From positions 2,174,415 through 2,238,414 of the forward strand of contig NZ_MSCC01000001.1 of NCBI RefSeq assembly GCF_002954455.1: 64,000 nt of DNA, given 5' to 3'. Positions 1 through 10,245 of the stretch are shown here, piece by piece. The position numbers and the translations under genes are program-made. The notes below the pieces were generated by a model. That model worked only from the letters and a program-made list of their open reading frames with translations. It made no database searches and was not told the origin of the DNA. This DNA is from Photobacterium aquimaris (lineage in GTDB: Bacteria > Pseudomonadota > Gammaproteobacteria > Enterobacterales > Vibrionaceae). Position 1 is the first letter of the stretch. Each line of letters starts with the position of its first letter.

Positions 1-2289
1 AGCACCGTAAGACGCTCTAATCATACCTGGATCTGAATAATCAGGTAATGAACTTTCGTTTGTATAATTAGGATGGAATTCAGTATCCCATACTGAACCT
101 GCATCAACAAAGAAACTAGTACGTACTTGATTTTTAATTTCTTGTGAAACAAACGGGGTTGGAACAATTAGTTCCATACTTGCGAGTGCAATTGCATTAC
201 CACCAGTAGATTCGTCGCTCACCACACCTTTTTGGTTATTGCCTTGGCCTTCGCCATAAACAGCTTTTGGACCAACAGTGTTAGAGCGGAAACCACGAAT
301 AGTGGTAAAACCACCTGCATAGTAGTTCTCATAGAATGGCATCAATTGATCGCTGCCATTATCCGTTTTACCGTAACCGTTACCGTAACCTAACTTACCA
401 CGTAGCAATAAGGTGTAGTCTTGTTTTTCCGTTAATGGAATATATTGACGCACATCATATTGAGTTTTGAAGTACTGAGAATCAGAACCTGGAATGGTCA
501 TCTTAAATGAAGCACTCTGGTAATTACCTGACGTTGGGAAATAACCGCGGTTTAAGTGATTACGCGTCCATGACACAGTCCAGCTGTAATCGTCAAGTGA
601 AATCGCGTTATCACTATCTTGATCAAAACCATGAATCTTTTTGAACTGCTGGATCTGATAGTAATCTTGAATATTAGAGATCTTATTGTGATCATAACCA
701 AGACTAAAATCGAAGTAGTTCAATTCATTATATGGGAAGCCCCACGTTAAACTTGCACCGTAACTTTGGTTGGTATAATCCGAGATGTTAGCATCAGATG
801 CTTCAAACTCGTTGTAGTAAATTTTACCACCAAGACTAACGTTATTGATCGTAAAGTACGGATCTTTGTATTCAAGGCTAATGTTTTTAGAGTAATCATT
901 GGTCATGGCATTAATGCCAAACAAATTACCGGTACCCAAGAAGTTTTGTTGGGTTAAACCCGCCTGAAAACTAATACCAGATTCAGTACCGTAACCGACA
1001 CCAAAGTTAACACTGCCCGAGTTAGCTTCTTTAACCTTGTACTTCACATCTACTTGATCGTCAGAACCAGGTACACGTACAGTTTGTACATCAACATTTT
1101 CAAAGAAACCGGTGCGGTTTAAACGTTCTTTGCCCGTTTCAATCGCCTTGCCGTTTAACCAAGAGCCTTCCATTTGACGCATTTCACGACGTAATACTTC
1201 ATCTTTAGTGGTGTTATTACCACTAAATTCAATATTGCGTACATACACACGCTTACCTTGTTCAACATTAACGATCAAAGTCACTTGATGCGCTGCATCG
1301 TCAAATTCTGGCATGATGGTAACTTTTGGATAAGCATAACCAGCTTTACCCAATTCACGTTTAACCGCTTCTTCTAATGCAGTAACTTCTGCACCGTTGT
1401 AAACAGTGTCAGGTTTAAAAGTCACCAGTTTATCAAATGCGGCAACACGACCAGCAACGTCACCTTGGAACTTAACGTTTTTAACCTTGTATTGCTCACC
1501 TTCATGAACTTTTAGAGTAATGTACACGCCTTTTTTATCAGGAGAAATAGCAACATGCGTTGATTCTAGACGGTACTTTAAATAACCATTATTCAAATAT
1601 TGCGAGCGTAATGTTTCTAAATCGCCTTGCAATACTTGTTTTTGATACTTTTCATTGGCCATAAAGTCCCACCAAGGCACGCTGTCCTTAAGTTTGAACT
1701 TACTGATCAAATCAGCATCACTGAAGACATGATTACCAAGGATGTTGATCTGCTTAATTTTAGCAGATACACCTTCAGTAAAGACAAATTTCACATCAAC
1801 ACGGTTACGAGGTAAAGGCGTTACAACAGCTTCCACAGTGGCATTATATTTACCGACACTATAGTAGAAATCTTCTAGACCTTTATCGATCTTAGATAAG
1901 GTTGTTCTATCTAACGCTTCACCAACACGCAGACCTGATGCATCAAGGTTTTCTTTTAGCTGCTCATCTTTGATGGCTTTATTACCTGCAAAGGTAATAG
2001 CTGCAATAGTTGGACGCTCTTTTACATCGACCAATAACGTATTACCGTCTCGATATACCTTAATATCTTCAAAATTGCCGGAAGAATAAAGAGATTTGAT
2101 CAGTGCTGAAATATCCTGTGGATCAACAGTATCACCAACGCGAACTGGCATTTTTAACAATGCAGCTCCCATCGTAACTCGCTGAAGACCTTCAAAACGA
2201 ATGTTATCAACTACAAATTTATTTTCCGCGCTATGCGCAACGCTACTTGTCAAAAGAAGCGATGCGACTAACAGTTTTTTAATCGCCAT
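1..2289 (-). CDS. bamA: Outer membrane protein assembly factor BamA (C-terminus cut by window edge)
   Basis: Core of the BAM complex that folds beta-barrel proteins into the outer membrane. The minus-strand reading frame is open from the ATG at 2289 to base 1, giving 763 residues; the family has about 800, so only the last barrel strands are missing. A signal peptide (MAIKKLLVASLLLLTSSVAHS) is followed by AENKFVVDNIRFEGLQRV, the start of POTRA 1. Five POTRA repeats occupy roughly residues 22-425, then the barrel. The conserved barrel-lumen loop motif IRGF is readable near 290-302 of the window. It lies 36 bases downstream of rseP in the same orientation, the usual Vibrionaceae and enterobacterial order (rseP-bamA-skp-lpxD). 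Identification is firm; only the end is unseen. Confidence 0.97.
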   Translation of the reverse strand, partial: MAIKKLLVASLLLTSSVAHSAENKFVVDNIRFEGLQRVTMGAALLKMPVRVGDTVDPQDISALIKSLYSSGNFEDIKVYRDGNTLLVDVKERPTIAAITFAGNKAIKDEQLKENLDASGLRVGEALDRTTLSKIDKGLEDFYYSVGKYNATVEAVVTPLPRNRVDVKFVFTEGVSAKIKQINILGNHVFSDADLISKFKLKDSVPWWDFMANEKYQKQVLQGDLETLRSQYLNNGYLKYRLESTHVAISPDKKGVYITLKVHEGEQYKVKNVKFQGDVAGRVAAFDKLVTFKPDTVYNGAEVTALEEAVKRELGKAGYAYPKVTIMPEFDDAAHQVTLIVNVEQGKRVYVRNIEFSGNNTTKDEVLRREMRQMEGSWLNGKAIETGKERLNRTGFFENVDVQTVRVPGSDDQVDVKYKVKEANSGSVNFGVGYGTESGISFQAGLTQQNFLGTGNLFGINAMTNDYSKNISLEYKDPYFTINNVSLGGKIYYNEFEASDANISDYTNQSYGASLTWGFPYNELNYFDFSLGYDHNKISNIQDYYQIQQFKKIHGFDQDSDNAISLDDYSWTVSWTRNHLNRGYFPTSGNYQSASFKMTIPGSDSQYFKTQYDVRQYIPLTEKQDYTLLLRGKLGYGNGYGKTDNGSDQLMPFYENYYAGGFTTIRGFRSNTVGPKAVYGEGQGNNQKGVVSDESTGGNAIALASMELIVPTPFVSQEIKNQVRTSFFVDAGSVWDTEFHPNYTNESSLPDYSDPGMIRASYGA

Positions 2290-2325
2290 TACTGTACTGA
2301 TTATTCCTTGCTAAATACGCATTTA

Positions 2326-3681
2326 TTAAAGTCGGGTAAAATCATTGAATAGCGCAACCGCCATTAACGCAACCAAGATGGCTGATCCCACTCTATAGCC
2401 AATATCCTGAATTCGTTCAGATACAGGACGACGAGTTACCGCCTCAACAGCAAAGAACATTAAATGTCCGCCATCAAGTACAGGTAAAGGTAATAAGTTT
2501 ACAATGCCTAAGTTAACACTGATCAACGCCAAGAAACCAAGGAAATAGACTAAGCCAAACTCGGCAGTCATTCCAGCCCCTTTGGCGATAGATATCGGCC
2601 CACTGAGGTTTTTCATTGCAACATCACCAGTAACAAGCTTAGTGACCATATCAAACGTCAAAGACACTAATTGACCGGTTTTTTCAGTCGCTTTTATCGC
2701 CGCATCAATCGGACCAAACTGCAAATTAACTTTGTACGATGCTGGCCAAGGTTCAATACTTGGTGCCAATCCTACATAGCCAACTTCTTTACCATCAGCT
2801 TCTACTTTTACACGAGGAGTTAATGATAGCATCATCGGTTCTTCATCACGTAAAACTTCAACTTGTAGCGTTGTTCCTGGATGTGTACGAACAGCATCAA
2901 CAAATTGCTGCCACTGCGTTACTGATTTATTATCTACTGCGACAATCTTATCATTTAATTTAAATCCTGCATCAATTGCTGCACTATTATCAACAAGTTG
3001 TGAAACAGTTAGCGTAATTGGCGGTGTAAATGGGGTGATACCCAATGTCGTCAATACTCGCTGTGATTCAGGATCAAATGACCAATGAGTTAAATCAAGT
3101 GTACGTGAAACAACAATCGAACTATCAGGTTCTTGTGCTGTTATGACCACTTGTTTATCACCGATTTGGGAAATTAATGCCATATTGGCAGATTCCCAAT
3201 CAGATGTTTCGAGTCCAGAAACTGATTTTAGTTCCATTCCGGGAATAATTCCCGCTTTTGCCGCGATTGATTGAGGTGCAACTTCACCAATTACAGGCTT
3301 TAATGCTGGCACCCCAATAAGATAAACCACCCAATAAGCAAAGATAGCAAACACAAAATTTGCCATAGGTCCTGCAGCAACAATAGCACTTCGTTGCCAA
3401 ATTTTCTTATTATTAAACGCCATATGACGCTTCTCAGGCGGTACTTCAGCTACCCGCTCATCAAGCATTTTGACATAACCACCAAGTGGTATCATGGCTA
3501 ATGTGTATTCTGTGCCATCTTTGCCTATACGTTTAAACAAGGCTTTACCAAAACCAATAGAAAAACGTTCAACATAGACACCACAGCGACGAGCAACCCA
3601 AAAATGGCCAAACTCATGCACTGCGATAAGAATACCAAGAGCAACTAAAAAAGCGCTTAAATTACGGATAAATTCAATCAT
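2326..3681 (-). CDS. rseP: RseP, site-2 zinc metalloprotease of the inner membrane
   Basis: Intramembrane protease that cleaves the anti-sigma factor RseA after DegS, releasing sigma-E, and also clears remnant signal peptides. The 451-residue product has the zinc-binding HEFGH at residues 22-26 in the first membrane helix and the second catalytic motif LDGGH near residue 400, with tandem PDZ domains between them in the periplasm. Length matches the family (about 450). Its start codon overlaps the dxr stop by four bases (ATGA), implying translational coupling. It sits directly upstream of bamA, itself part of the sigma-E envelope-stress network. Confidence 0.97.
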   Translation of the reverse strand: MIEFIRNLSAFLVALGILIAVHEFGHFWVARRCGVYVERFSIGFGKALFKRIGKDGTEYTLAMIPLGGYVKMLDERVAEVPPEKRHMAFNNKKIWQRSAIVAAGPMANFVFAIFAYWVVYLIGVPALKPVIGEVAPQSIAAKAGIIPGMELKSVSGLETSDWESANMALISQIGDKQVVITAQEPDSSIVVSRTLDLTHWSFDPESQRVLTTLGITPFTPPITLTVSQLVDNSAAIDAGFKLNDKIVAVDNKSVTQWQQFVDAVRTHPGTTLQVEVLRDEEPMMLSLTPRVKVEADGKEVGYVGLAPSIEPWPASYKVNLQFGPIDAAIKATEKTGQLVSLTFDMVTKLVTGDVAMKNLSGPISIAKGAGMTAEFGLVYFLGFLALISVNLGIVNLLPLPVLDGGHLMFFAVEAVTRRPVSERIQDIGYRVGSAILVALMAVALFNDFTRL

Positions 3682-4874
3682 GCAAATTCCTTCGCAATAA
3701 TGTCTAACGCAAGCTCACGTGCTTGTTTATCTAGCATCATTACGGCATCAATATCATTAGGTTCAGTTAATACTGCTCTTTCTAACACCAGCTGATTCAC
3801 TTTAGCTATATCAGTGAAGCGAATCTCGTTCGTTAAAAATGCAGCAACAGCTATTTCATTAGCAGCGTTTAAGGTTGTAGTCGCTGCTTGTCCTTGATAA
3901 CAAGCGTCAATAGCTAATTTTAAGCATGGGTAACGCTCAAAATCAGGCTCCATAAAGGTAAACTCGCCGATCTTACTAAAATCAAGTGGTGCCACACCTG
4001 CATCAACACGTTCAGGATAAGCCATAGCACACGCAATCGGGGTACACATATCTGGCAACCCCATTTGTGCGATGACCGAGCCATCTTTATATTGAACCAT
4101 TGAATGAATCACTGACTGTGGATGAATAATCACTTCCATCTGCTCACGGCTAGCATTAAATAGCCATCGTGCTTCAATGTATTCCAAACCTTTATTCATC
4201 ATGGTTGCTGAATCAACCGAGATTTTAGGCCCCATCGACCAATTAGGGTGTGCAATCGCCATCTCTGGGGTCACTGCATCTAATGCACTGATATCAGTAT
4301 AGCGGAATGGGCCACCAGAACCGGTTAATAATACTTTACTCACACCAGATGCCGCTAAATCACAACGCCCCATACGGCGCTGAATATCAGCCGGTAACGC
4401 CTGAAAAATAGCGTTATGTTCACTATCAACAGGTAATAATTCCGCACCATATTGTTCACATGCATCAATGAACATTTGACCGGTCATTACCAGCGCTTCC
4501 TTATTGGCTAATAAGATTCGCTTACCTTTTTTAACCGCTGCCATAGTGGGTAATAAACCCGCCGCACCAACAATTGCCGCCATCACAGTATCAACATCAT
4601 CTAATGCGGCAACCTGACAAATACCTTCGTCACCACTTAATACTGTGATATTCAAACTTGCTTGCTCAATCAATGTATTAAGTTGAACCGCCGCGGCTGT
4701 AGATGCCATTGCAGCATATTTCGGTTGCCATTGCTGACATAATGCAAACATCTTCTCAACATTAGAACCCGCGGCTAAAGCGGTGACTTCAAATGAATCA
4801 GGGTTTTGAGCAATTACCGCTAACGTACTACTACCAATTGAGCCCGTCGCACCAAGAATCGTTAACTTACGCAT
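3678..4874 (-). CDS. dxr: 1-deoxy-D-xylulose 5-phosphate reductoisomerase
   Basis: Second step of the MEP isoprenoid pathway: NADPH-dependent rearrangement and reduction of DXP to 2-C-methyl-D-erythritol 4-phosphate in the cytosol. The 398-residue protein begins [18 protein letters not shown], with the NADPH-binding GATGSIG at residues 8-14. The metal and substrate segments [13 protein letters not shown] and ASGGPFR-like (here GSGGPFR) are present, as is the loop containing HPNWSMG and [13 protein letters not shown]. Its product feeds undecaprenyl diphosphate synthesis by uppS in the same cluster. A hairpin terminator separates it from cdsA upstream, so it may be only partly cotranscribed with it. 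Confidence 0.97.
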   Translation of the reverse strand: MRKLTILGATGSIGSSTLAVIAQNPDSFEVTALAAGSNVEKMFALCQQWQPKYAAMASTAAAVQLNTLIEQASLNITVLSGDEGICQVAALDDVDTVMAAIVGAAGLLPTMAAVKKGKRILLANKEALVMTGQMFIDACEQYGAELLPVDSEHNAIFQALPADIQRRMGRCDLAASGVSKVLLTGSGGPFRYTDISALDAVTPEMAIAHPNWSMGPKISVDSATMMNKGLEYIEARWLFNASREQMEVIIHPQSVIHSMVQYKDGSVIAQMGLPDMCTPIACAMAYPERVDAGVAPLDFSKIGEFTFMEPDFERYPCLKLAIDACYQGQAATTTLNAANEIAVAAFLTNEIRFTDIAKVNQLVLERAVLTEPNDIDAVMMLDKQARELALDIIAKEFA

Positions 4875-4892
4875 AAAATCACTTACAGTTAC

Positions 4893-4919
4893 AAAAAAGG
4901 CAGCGAAATAGCTGCCTTT
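4893..4919 (-). terminator. Intrinsic terminator or attenuator between cdsA and dxr
   Basis: On the minus strand AAAGGCAGC and GCTGCCTTT form a nine-pair stem around a six-base loop, followed by a T run. It lies just after the cdsA stop and before the dxr start, so it probably lowers read-through rather than abolishing it. Confidence 0.75.
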
Positions 4920-4940
4920 AGAAGAGATGGCTATTATTAA

Positions 4941-5789
4941 TTATATTAGCCACAGATAGAGCAACGCAAATACAGGGATCGCTGCAGTTAAACTATCAAT
5001 TCGATCTAGAATACCACCATGTCCAGGTAATATATTACCGCTATCTTTAATGCCAGAAACACGTTTAAACATACTTTCAACTAAGTCGCCTAAAACGGAA
5101 ATAATCACGGTGACAATAGCAATAAAGAATAATTGACCTAATGATGAAAACTCAATCGATAATAAGTGTGAACCTAACCAAGTCACTAAAATAGCAAGAC
5201 AGGCTCCACCAATAAGTCCTTCAATAGTTTTATTTGGACTCACCGCAGGCGCCATCTTATGCTTACCAAAACGCTTGCCAGAGAAATAAGCACCAGTATC
5301 GGCAGCCCACACTAATAAGCACACTAGTAAAACTAAGCAAGCACCATGATACGGATTATTGTCATAATTCACGGCACGGAGCATTAAAATACTCCAAAAA
5401 AAAGGCAATAATGTGAGCAAGCCAAAAATTTGTTTTAAAAACGGTTTCTTTGACCAAAAATCAGCACTTTTAGGATAACTAATCGCTAATGCAGATGCGA
5501 CCAACCACCATAAACCACCAATAAGTAATATCGCGCGATAGATGTCACCGGGATGAGAAAGAGAAGCAGGATCGGTAGGTAACAGCGCGATGCTTGCTCC
5601 CAGCATGATCGTCGGTAAAATCATCGCATTAATACGTGATGATGCGTTAACAAACTGCGTCCACTCCCAGAAGCCAACTAAGGTTATTGCAGCCATCGCA
5701 ATAATAAAAGCAGGCAACGGCAGAAAAAATATTCCTGCAATGACGAGTGGCGCGAGGATTAGCGCGGTAATAATTCGTTGCTTGAGCAA
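4941..5789 (-). CDS. cdsA: Phosphatidate cytidylyltransferase (CDP-diglyceride synthase)
   Basis: Converts phosphatidic acid and CTP to CDP-diacylglycerol, precursor of all membrane phospholipids. The 282-residue polytopic membrane protein has the family signature near the C-terminus (SVLGDLVESMFKRVSGIKDSG followed by LPGHGGILDRIDSL). About seven hydrophobic segments are visible. The start is a TTG at 5789: GAGG lies seven bases upstream and the product begins MLKQRIITALILAP, a normal CdsA N-terminus. It lies between uppS and dxr as in most gammaproteobacteria. Confidence 0.96.
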   Translation of the reverse strand: MLKQRIITALILAPLVIAGIFFLPLPAFIIAMAAITLVGFWEWTQFVNASSRINAMILPTIMLGASIALLPTDPASLSHPGDIYRAILLIGGLWWLVASALAISYPKSADFWSKKPFLKQIFGLLTLLPFFWSILMLRAVNYDNNPYHGACLVLLVCLLVWAADTGAYFSGKRFGKHKMAPAVSPNKTIEGLIGGACLAILVTWLGSHLLSIEFSSLGQLFFIAIVTVIISVLGDLVESMFKRVSGIKDSGNILPGHGGILDRIDSLTAAIPVFALLYLWLI

Positions 5790-5897
5790 ACTGCGTCCTC
5801 TTTTATATAGGAGATATAATATTTAGTATCGGAAAAAACCGTTACTTAAACAATAACGCCAACACACAACCCTGCGCATTGGCGAAAATAATGACTT

Positions 5898-6659
5898 TTA
5901 TTTTAACAAAGCTTGTATCTGCTCGCCAGTACAACCAAAACGACGTTCACGATTAACAAACCATGCCACAGCATTAACTAAACTTTGCTCATCAAAGTCA
6001 GGCCAATGTTGCTCAGTGAAATATAATTCAGCATAGGCGGTTTGCCACAGCATAAAGTTACTAATGCGACATTCACCACTGGTACGAATTAACAGATCAA
6101 CATTTGGTAAGCCTTGAGTCACTAACCCTTGCTCTAAATCTTTTTCAGTCAGAGATTCAATATCAAGTTGTTGTTCAATAACACGTTGCATCATTTGCTT
6201 CGTGGCTTGAAGAATATCCCATTGACCGCCATAGTTAGCAGCCACATTTAACACTAGCCCAGTATTACCTTCAGTTAGTAACTCTGCTGCTGCAATTTTT
6301 TTCTGCAACCGAGCACTGAAGCGACTTTTGTCTCCGATAATACATAATCGAATATTATTTTTATGTAGTCTTTTAACTTCACGACCTAAAACAGTCATGA
6401 ATAATTCCATTAGTAATGAGACCTCATCCTCTGGACGACGCCAATTTTCACTACTGAAAGCAAACAGTGTAACAACTTTAATACCAAGTCGATTTGCAGT
6501 AGAAACGGTCTTACGTACTGCTTCTACACCTGCTTTATGGCCAAATACTCGCGCTTTACCTTTGGCTTTAGCCCAACGGCCATTACCATCCATAATCACT
6601 GCGATGTGTTGTGGAAGATAGTCGGCTGAAGGAACAGCGTCTATTGAAGGTTGTGCCAT
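5898..6659 (-). CDS. uppS: Undecaprenyl diphosphate synthase (cis-prenyltransferase)
   Basis: Adds eight isopentenyl units to farnesyl diphosphate to make the C55 lipid carrier for peptidoglycan and O-antigen. The 253-residue protein has the catalytic MDGNGRWAK (the Asp is the essential residue), followed by [23 protein letters not shown] and the C-terminal [23 protein letters not shown] segment that binds isopentenyl diphosphate. Length matches E. coli IspU (253). Its neighbours cdsA and dxr supply phospholipid and isoprenoid precursors. Confidence 0.97.
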   Translation of the reverse strand: MAQPSIDAVPSADYLPQHIAVIMDGNGRWAKAKGKARVFGHKAGVEAVRKTVSTANRLGIKVVTLFAFSSENWRRPEDEVSLLMELFMTVLGREVKRLHKNNIRLCIIGDKSRFSARLQKKIAAAELLTEGNTGLVLNVAANYGGQWDILQATKQMMQRVIEQQLDIESLTEKDLEQGLVTQGLPNVDLLIRTSGECRISNFMLWQTAYAELYFTEQHWPDFDEQSLVNAVAWFVNRERRFGCTGEQIQALLK

Positions 6660-6670
6660 ATTTATCCCTC

Positions 6671-6701
6671 AAAAAAAAAGCGCTGTGCTGCCGCACAGCG
6701 C
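6671..6701 (-). terminator. Rho-independent terminator after frr
   Basis: On the minus strand GCGCTGTGC pairs with GCACAGCGC around a four-base loop, followed by nine T residues. It lies between the frr stop and the uppS start and is the strongest terminator in the cluster. Confidence 0.9.
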
Positions 6702-6736
6702 CTTAACTTTGTCAGCTAAATTAAGACAATAATGTC

Positions 6737-7294
6737 TTAAACTTCCATCAGCTCTTTTTCTTTTACTTCAAGAACAGCTTCAATATTCTTGATAGCTTCA
6801 TCTGTTAGTTTCTGAACTTCATCTTGTGCGCGGCGATCATCATCTTCAGAAATATCTTTATCTTTTAGTAAAGATTTAACTGTTGCGTTAGCATCACGAC
6901 GAATATTACGTACCGCTACACGGCTTTGCTCAGCTTCAGCACGTACAATCTTAACCAGATCACGACGACGCTCTTCTGTTAGCGGTGGCAATGGTACACG
7001 AATTACCGTACCCGCAGACATTGGGTTCAGACCCAAATCAGACATCATAATCGCTTTTTCAACTTTAGGCGCAAGCTCACGGTCAAAAACAGTAATCGCT
7101 AATGTACGAGAGTCTTCTGCAACTACGTTAGCAACTTGGTTTAGCGGGGTATTTGCACCGTAGTACTCAACATGAATCGTATCAAGTAGGCTTGGATGTG
7201 CACGACCTGTACGGATCTTTACTAGTTGGTTACGAAGCGCTTCTACGCTTTTTTCCATGCGCGTTTGCGCATCTTGTTTAATTTCGTTAATCAC
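6737..7294 (-). CDS. frr: Ribosome recycling factor
   Basis: With EF-G, splits post-termination 70S ribosomes. The 185-residue product has the usual length, the N-terminus [20 protein letters not shown], the conserved [13 protein letters not shown] and the segment [19 protein letters not shown] that leads into the long helix of domain I. Downstream of pyrH with about 70 bases between, the standard tsf-pyrH-frr order. Confidence 0.98.
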   Translation of the reverse strand: MINEIKQDAQTRMEKSVEALRNQLVKIRTGRAHPSLLDTIHVEYYGANTPLNQVANVVAEDSRTLAITVFDRELAPKVEKAIMMSDLGLNPMSAGTVIRVPLPPLTEERRRDLVKIVRAEAEQSRVAVRNIRRDANATVKSLLKDKDISEDDDRRAQDEVQKLTDEAIKNIEAVLEVKEKELMEV

Positions 7295-7361
7295 GATAAA
7301 TACCTTAAATTATGCTGTCATCATAGTGCTGATTTTCAACACTACATTAAATTCACAAGGC

Positions 7362-8090
7362 TTAAGCGTTAGTGATCAGCGTACCTTCTTGCTCACCCAT
7401 CACAACACGGCGCAATGCACCTGGCTTATTCATGTTAAATACACGAATTGGCATGTTGTGATCACGAGCAAGAGTAAATGCAGCCAAATCCATTACCTTA
7501 AGTTCTTTTTCAAGTACATCTTGGTAGCTCAGCTTTTCACAAAGCGTAGCATCTGGATTTTTAACTGGATCATCCGTGAACACGCCTTCAACTTTTGTTG
7601 CTTTTAATACTACATCAGCTTCGATTTCGATACCACGAAGACATGCAGCAGAATCTGTTGTGAAGAACGGATTGCCTGTACCGGCAGAGAAAATAACAAC
7701 ACGGCCTTGGCGTAACTGACTGATCGCATCAGCCCAGTTATAGTTATCACATACGCCATTTAAAGGAATAGCAGACATTACACGCGCGTTCACATAGGCA
7801 CGGTGCAGCGCATCACGCATTGCTAAGCCGTTCATTACCGTTGCTAGCATACCCATGTGGTCGCCCACAACTCGGTTCATACCCGCTTCAGCCAGACCAG
7901 CACCACGGAATAGGTTACCACCACCGATAACAAGGCCGACTTGAACACCTAATTCAACGAGTTCTTTTACTTCTTGTGCCATACGGTCAAGAACTTGAGC
8001 GTCAATACCAAATCCTTCTTTACCCTGTAGTGCTTCACCACTTAGTTTTAGAAGAATGCGTTGATAAGTTGGTTTAGGGTTTGTGGTCAT
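7362..8090 (-). CDS. pyrH: UMP kinase
   Basis: Phosphorylates UMP to UDP in pyrimidine nucleotide synthesis; a hexameric amino-acid-kinase-fold enzyme, in E. coli activated by GTP and inhibited by UTP. The 242-residue protein shows the N-terminal KLSGEALQG phosphate loop, [26 protein letters not shown] and the C-terminal [15 protein letters not shown]. Length matches E. coli PyrH (241). It lies between tsf and frr, with a terminator-like hairpin separating it from tsf. Confidence 0.98.
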   Translation of the reverse strand: MTTNPKPTYQRILLKLSGEALQGKEGFGIDAQVLDRMAQEVKELVELGVQVGLVIGGGNLFRGAGLAEAGMNRVVGDHMGMLATVMNGLAMRDALHRAYVNARVMSAIPLNGVCDNYNWADAISQLRQGRVVIFSAGTGNPFFTTDSAACLRGIEIEADVVLKATKVEGVFTDDPVKNPDATLCEKLSYQDVLEKELKVMDLAAFTLARDHNMPIRVFNMNKPGALRRVVMGEQEGTLITNA

Positions 8091-8131
8091 GTTTTTTTAC
8101 CTTCCAAGCTGATTTTGAGATATGGAGTTGT

Positions 8132-8161
8132 AAAAAGACCGCAACGTCGGTTGCGGTCTTT
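8132..8161 (-). terminator. Intrinsic terminator after tsf
   Basis: Minus-strand GACCGCAAC and GTTGCGGTC form a nine-pair stem with a four-base loop, extended by flanking A/T pairs and followed by a T run. It separates the rpsB-tsf transcript from pyrH. Confidence 0.88.
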
Positions 8162-8181
8162 GGTATTCTGATTAAAAAGGA

Positions 8182-9027
8182 TTAACCTTTTTGAACAGCT
8201 GCTACTTCTTCAGCAAAGCTCATTTCTTGAGCTTTCTCGATACCTTCGCCAACTTCTAGACGTACGAAGTTAGTTACTGTAGCGCCTGTTTCTTTCAAGA
8301 TATCGCCAACAGTTTTCTTTGGTTCCATGATGAAAGCTTGACCAGTTAGAGAAACTTCGCCAGTGAACTTCTTCATGCGACCTTCAACCATCTTCTCAGC
8401 GATAGCTTGTGGCTTGCCTTCGTTCATAGCGATTTCAACTTGAACTTCACGCTCTTTAGCAACAACGTCAGCAGGTACGTCTGATGGGTTAACGTACTCA
8501 GGCTTAGATGCAGCAACGTGCATTGCGATGTGCTTAAGTGTTTCTTCGTCGCCGTTACCAGCAACAACTACTGCGATGCGAGCACCGTGAGTGTAAGCAG
8601 AAACTTTTTCACCAGCAATGTAAGCTACGCGACGGATAGAGATGTTCTCACCGATCTTAGCTACTAGCTCGATACGTGCTTCTTCAAATTGTGCTTGAAG
8701 CTCTTCAACTGTAGCGTGGCTAGCAAGTGCAGCATCAGCTACAGCGTTAGCGAATGCTAGGAAGCTACCGTCTTTAGCAACGAAGTCAGTCTGGCAGTTT
8801 ACTTCAACAAGAGCTGCTTTACCGTCAGCATCTTTGATGATGATAGTACCTTCAGCTGCTACGTTACCTGCTTTTTTAGCAGCCTTAGCAGCACCGCTCT
8901 TACGCATGTTTTCGATTGCTAGCTCGATATCAGCGTTAGCTTCTACTAGTGCTTTCTTACAATCCATCATACCTGCGCCAGTACGTTCACGCAGTTCTTT
9001 AACTAGGGCAGCTGTAACTGTTGCCAT
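8182..9027 (-). CDS. tsf: Elongation factor Ts
   Basis: Guanine-nucleotide exchange factor for EF-Tu. The 281-residue protein starts [27 protein letters not shown], the family N-terminal signature, and contains [12 protein letters not shown], in which the TDFV core contacts EF-Tu. Length matches E. coli EF-Ts (283). It follows rpsB with a hairpin attenuator between, so it can be expressed at a different level from S2. Confidence 0.98.
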   Translation of the reverse strand: MATVTAALVKELRERTGAGMMDCKKALVEANADIELAIENMRKSGAAKAAKKAGNVAAEGTIIIKDADGKAALVEVNCQTDFVAKDGSFLAFANAVADAALASHATVEELQAQFEEARIELVAKIGENISIRRVAYIAGEKVSAYTHGARIAVVVAGNGDEETLKHIAMHVAASKPEYVNPSDVPADVVAKEREVQVEIAMNEGKPQAIAEKMVEGRMKKFTGEVSLTGQAFIMEPKKTVGDILKETGATVTNFVRLEVGEGIEKAQEMSFAEEVAAVQKG

Positions 9028-9058
9028 GTGATAATCCTCAGATTTGAATTCGTTGAGT

Positions 9059-9086
9059 AAAAATCAGGGGCCATTATCGGCCCCTG
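9059..9086 (-). terminator. Attenuator hairpin between rpsB and tsf
   Basis: On the minus strand CAGGGGCC and GGCCCCTG form a perfect eight-pair stem with a six-base loop, followed by ATTTTTA. A partial terminator at this junction fits the known lower yield of tsf than rpsB transcript in E. coli. Confidence 0.8.
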
Positions 9087-9143
9087 GTAACCATTCTTAG
9101 TTTACGCAAGGTAACTTAAGATGCTTATGTAAGCAGCAGGCTA

Positions 9144-9872
9144 TTAAGCTTCAGCTACGAAACCGTCTTCTTCTGCTTGAACAGCGATATCTTGGTTACG
9201 AGCTTCTTTAACAGTTTGAGCTACAGAACCAGTGTAAAGCTGAATCGCGCGGATTGCGTCATCGTTACCTGGGATAACGAAATCAACGCCGTCTGGATCA
9301 GAGTTAGTATCAACAACAGCAAATACTGGGATACCTAGGTTGTTAGCTTCTTTGATTGCGATGTGCTCACAGTCAGCGCCGATTACGAACATTGCGTCTG
9401 GTAGGCCGCCCATGTTCTTAATACCACCTAGTGATTTCTCAAGCTTTTCCATTTCACGAGTACGCATAAGCGCTTCTTTCTTGGTTAGCTTTTCGAAAGT
9501 ACCATCAATAGATTGAGCTTCAAGTTCTTTAAGACGCTTGATTGATTGACGAACAGTTTTCCAGTTAGTCAACATACCACCCAACCAACGGTTGTTTACG
9601 TAGTACTGGTCACAGCTGATTGCTGCTTCTTTGATTGATTCGCTAGCTGCGCGCTTAGTACCAACGAAAAGAACTTTACCTTTACGTGCAGCAATTTTTT
9701 CAATTTCAGCTAGTGCTGCATTGAACATTGGTACAGTTTTTTCTAGGTTGATGATGTGTACACGGTTACGAGCGCCGAAAATGAATGGCTTCATTTTTGG
9801 GTTCCAGTAACGAGTTTGGTGACCAAAGTGTACACCAGCCTGAAGCATGTCGCGCATTGATACAGTTGCCAT
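9144..9872 (-). CDS. rpsB: 30S ribosomal protein S2
   Basis: S2 binds the 30S subunit late in assembly and anchors S1. The start was set at the ATG at 9872 ([26 protein letters not shown]), giving 242 residues against 241 in E. coli. AGAGGA lies just upstream as ribosome-binding site. The frame stays open to 10031, but that extension overlaps the untranslated leader and is not S2-like. Family motifs include [15 protein letters not shown] and [12 protein letters not shown]. First gene of the rpsB-tsf unit and divergent from map. Confidence 0.98.
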   Translation of the reverse strand: MATVSMRDMLQAGVHFGHQTRYWNPKMKPFIFGARNRVHIINLEKTVPMFNAALAEIEKIAARKGKVLFVGTKRAASESIKEAAISCDQYYVNNRWLGGMLTNWKTVRQSIKRLKELEAQSIDGTFEKLTKKEALMRTREMEKLEKSLGGIKNMGGLPDAMFVIGADCEHIAIKEANNLGIPVFAVVDTNSDPDGVDFVIPGNDDAIRAIQLYTGSVAQTVKEARNQDIAVQAEEDGFVAEA

Positions 9873-9985
9873 TGAATAATCCTCTATGGGGTTAGGCGTC
9901 CACATATCCCATCTTAAAACCGACCCGATAACAGCGTAATCGCCATTGTTACTTACAATAAGTAACTGAGCACCCCGGCAGATGT
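9873..9985 (-). promoter_or_regulatory. rpsB 5' leader, probable S2 autoregulatory element
   Basis: Upstream of the rpsB ATG the minus strand reads through GGGGTGCTCAGTTACTTATT, then a G/C-rich pairing segment, and ends GTGGACGCCTAACCCCATAG before the ribosome-binding site. This resembles the conserved enterobacterial rpsB leader, on which S2 represses rpsB-tsf translation. The resemblance is recalled rather than aligned here, and the transcript start was not fixed. Confidence 0.55.
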
Positions 9986-10245
9986 GTCGATATGTGTGAA
10001 TAATAAATAATAGTATGTGTAATCCAATCAAGTTGTACCATTAATACACGTCAACTTAACCAGCGAAGGGTCAAATTTTCACTTATAACAGAAACAAAAT
10101 CACTGTTTACGGCGCGCTTTATACCATAGAACGGCCAATAAAATCCAGTCAAAATTGGATATGAGAACTAATCTTATCTTCCCTTTAACCCCTTGCGGCT
10201 GGTAATATAACAACCATACAGAAACATACAGATTGAGACGATTTT

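Noticed and set aside
9873..10031. N-terminal extension of rpsB by 53 residues
   Set aside because: The extension is not S2-like and lies in the untranslated leader; the ATG at 9872 has a proper ribosome-binding site and gives the normal length.
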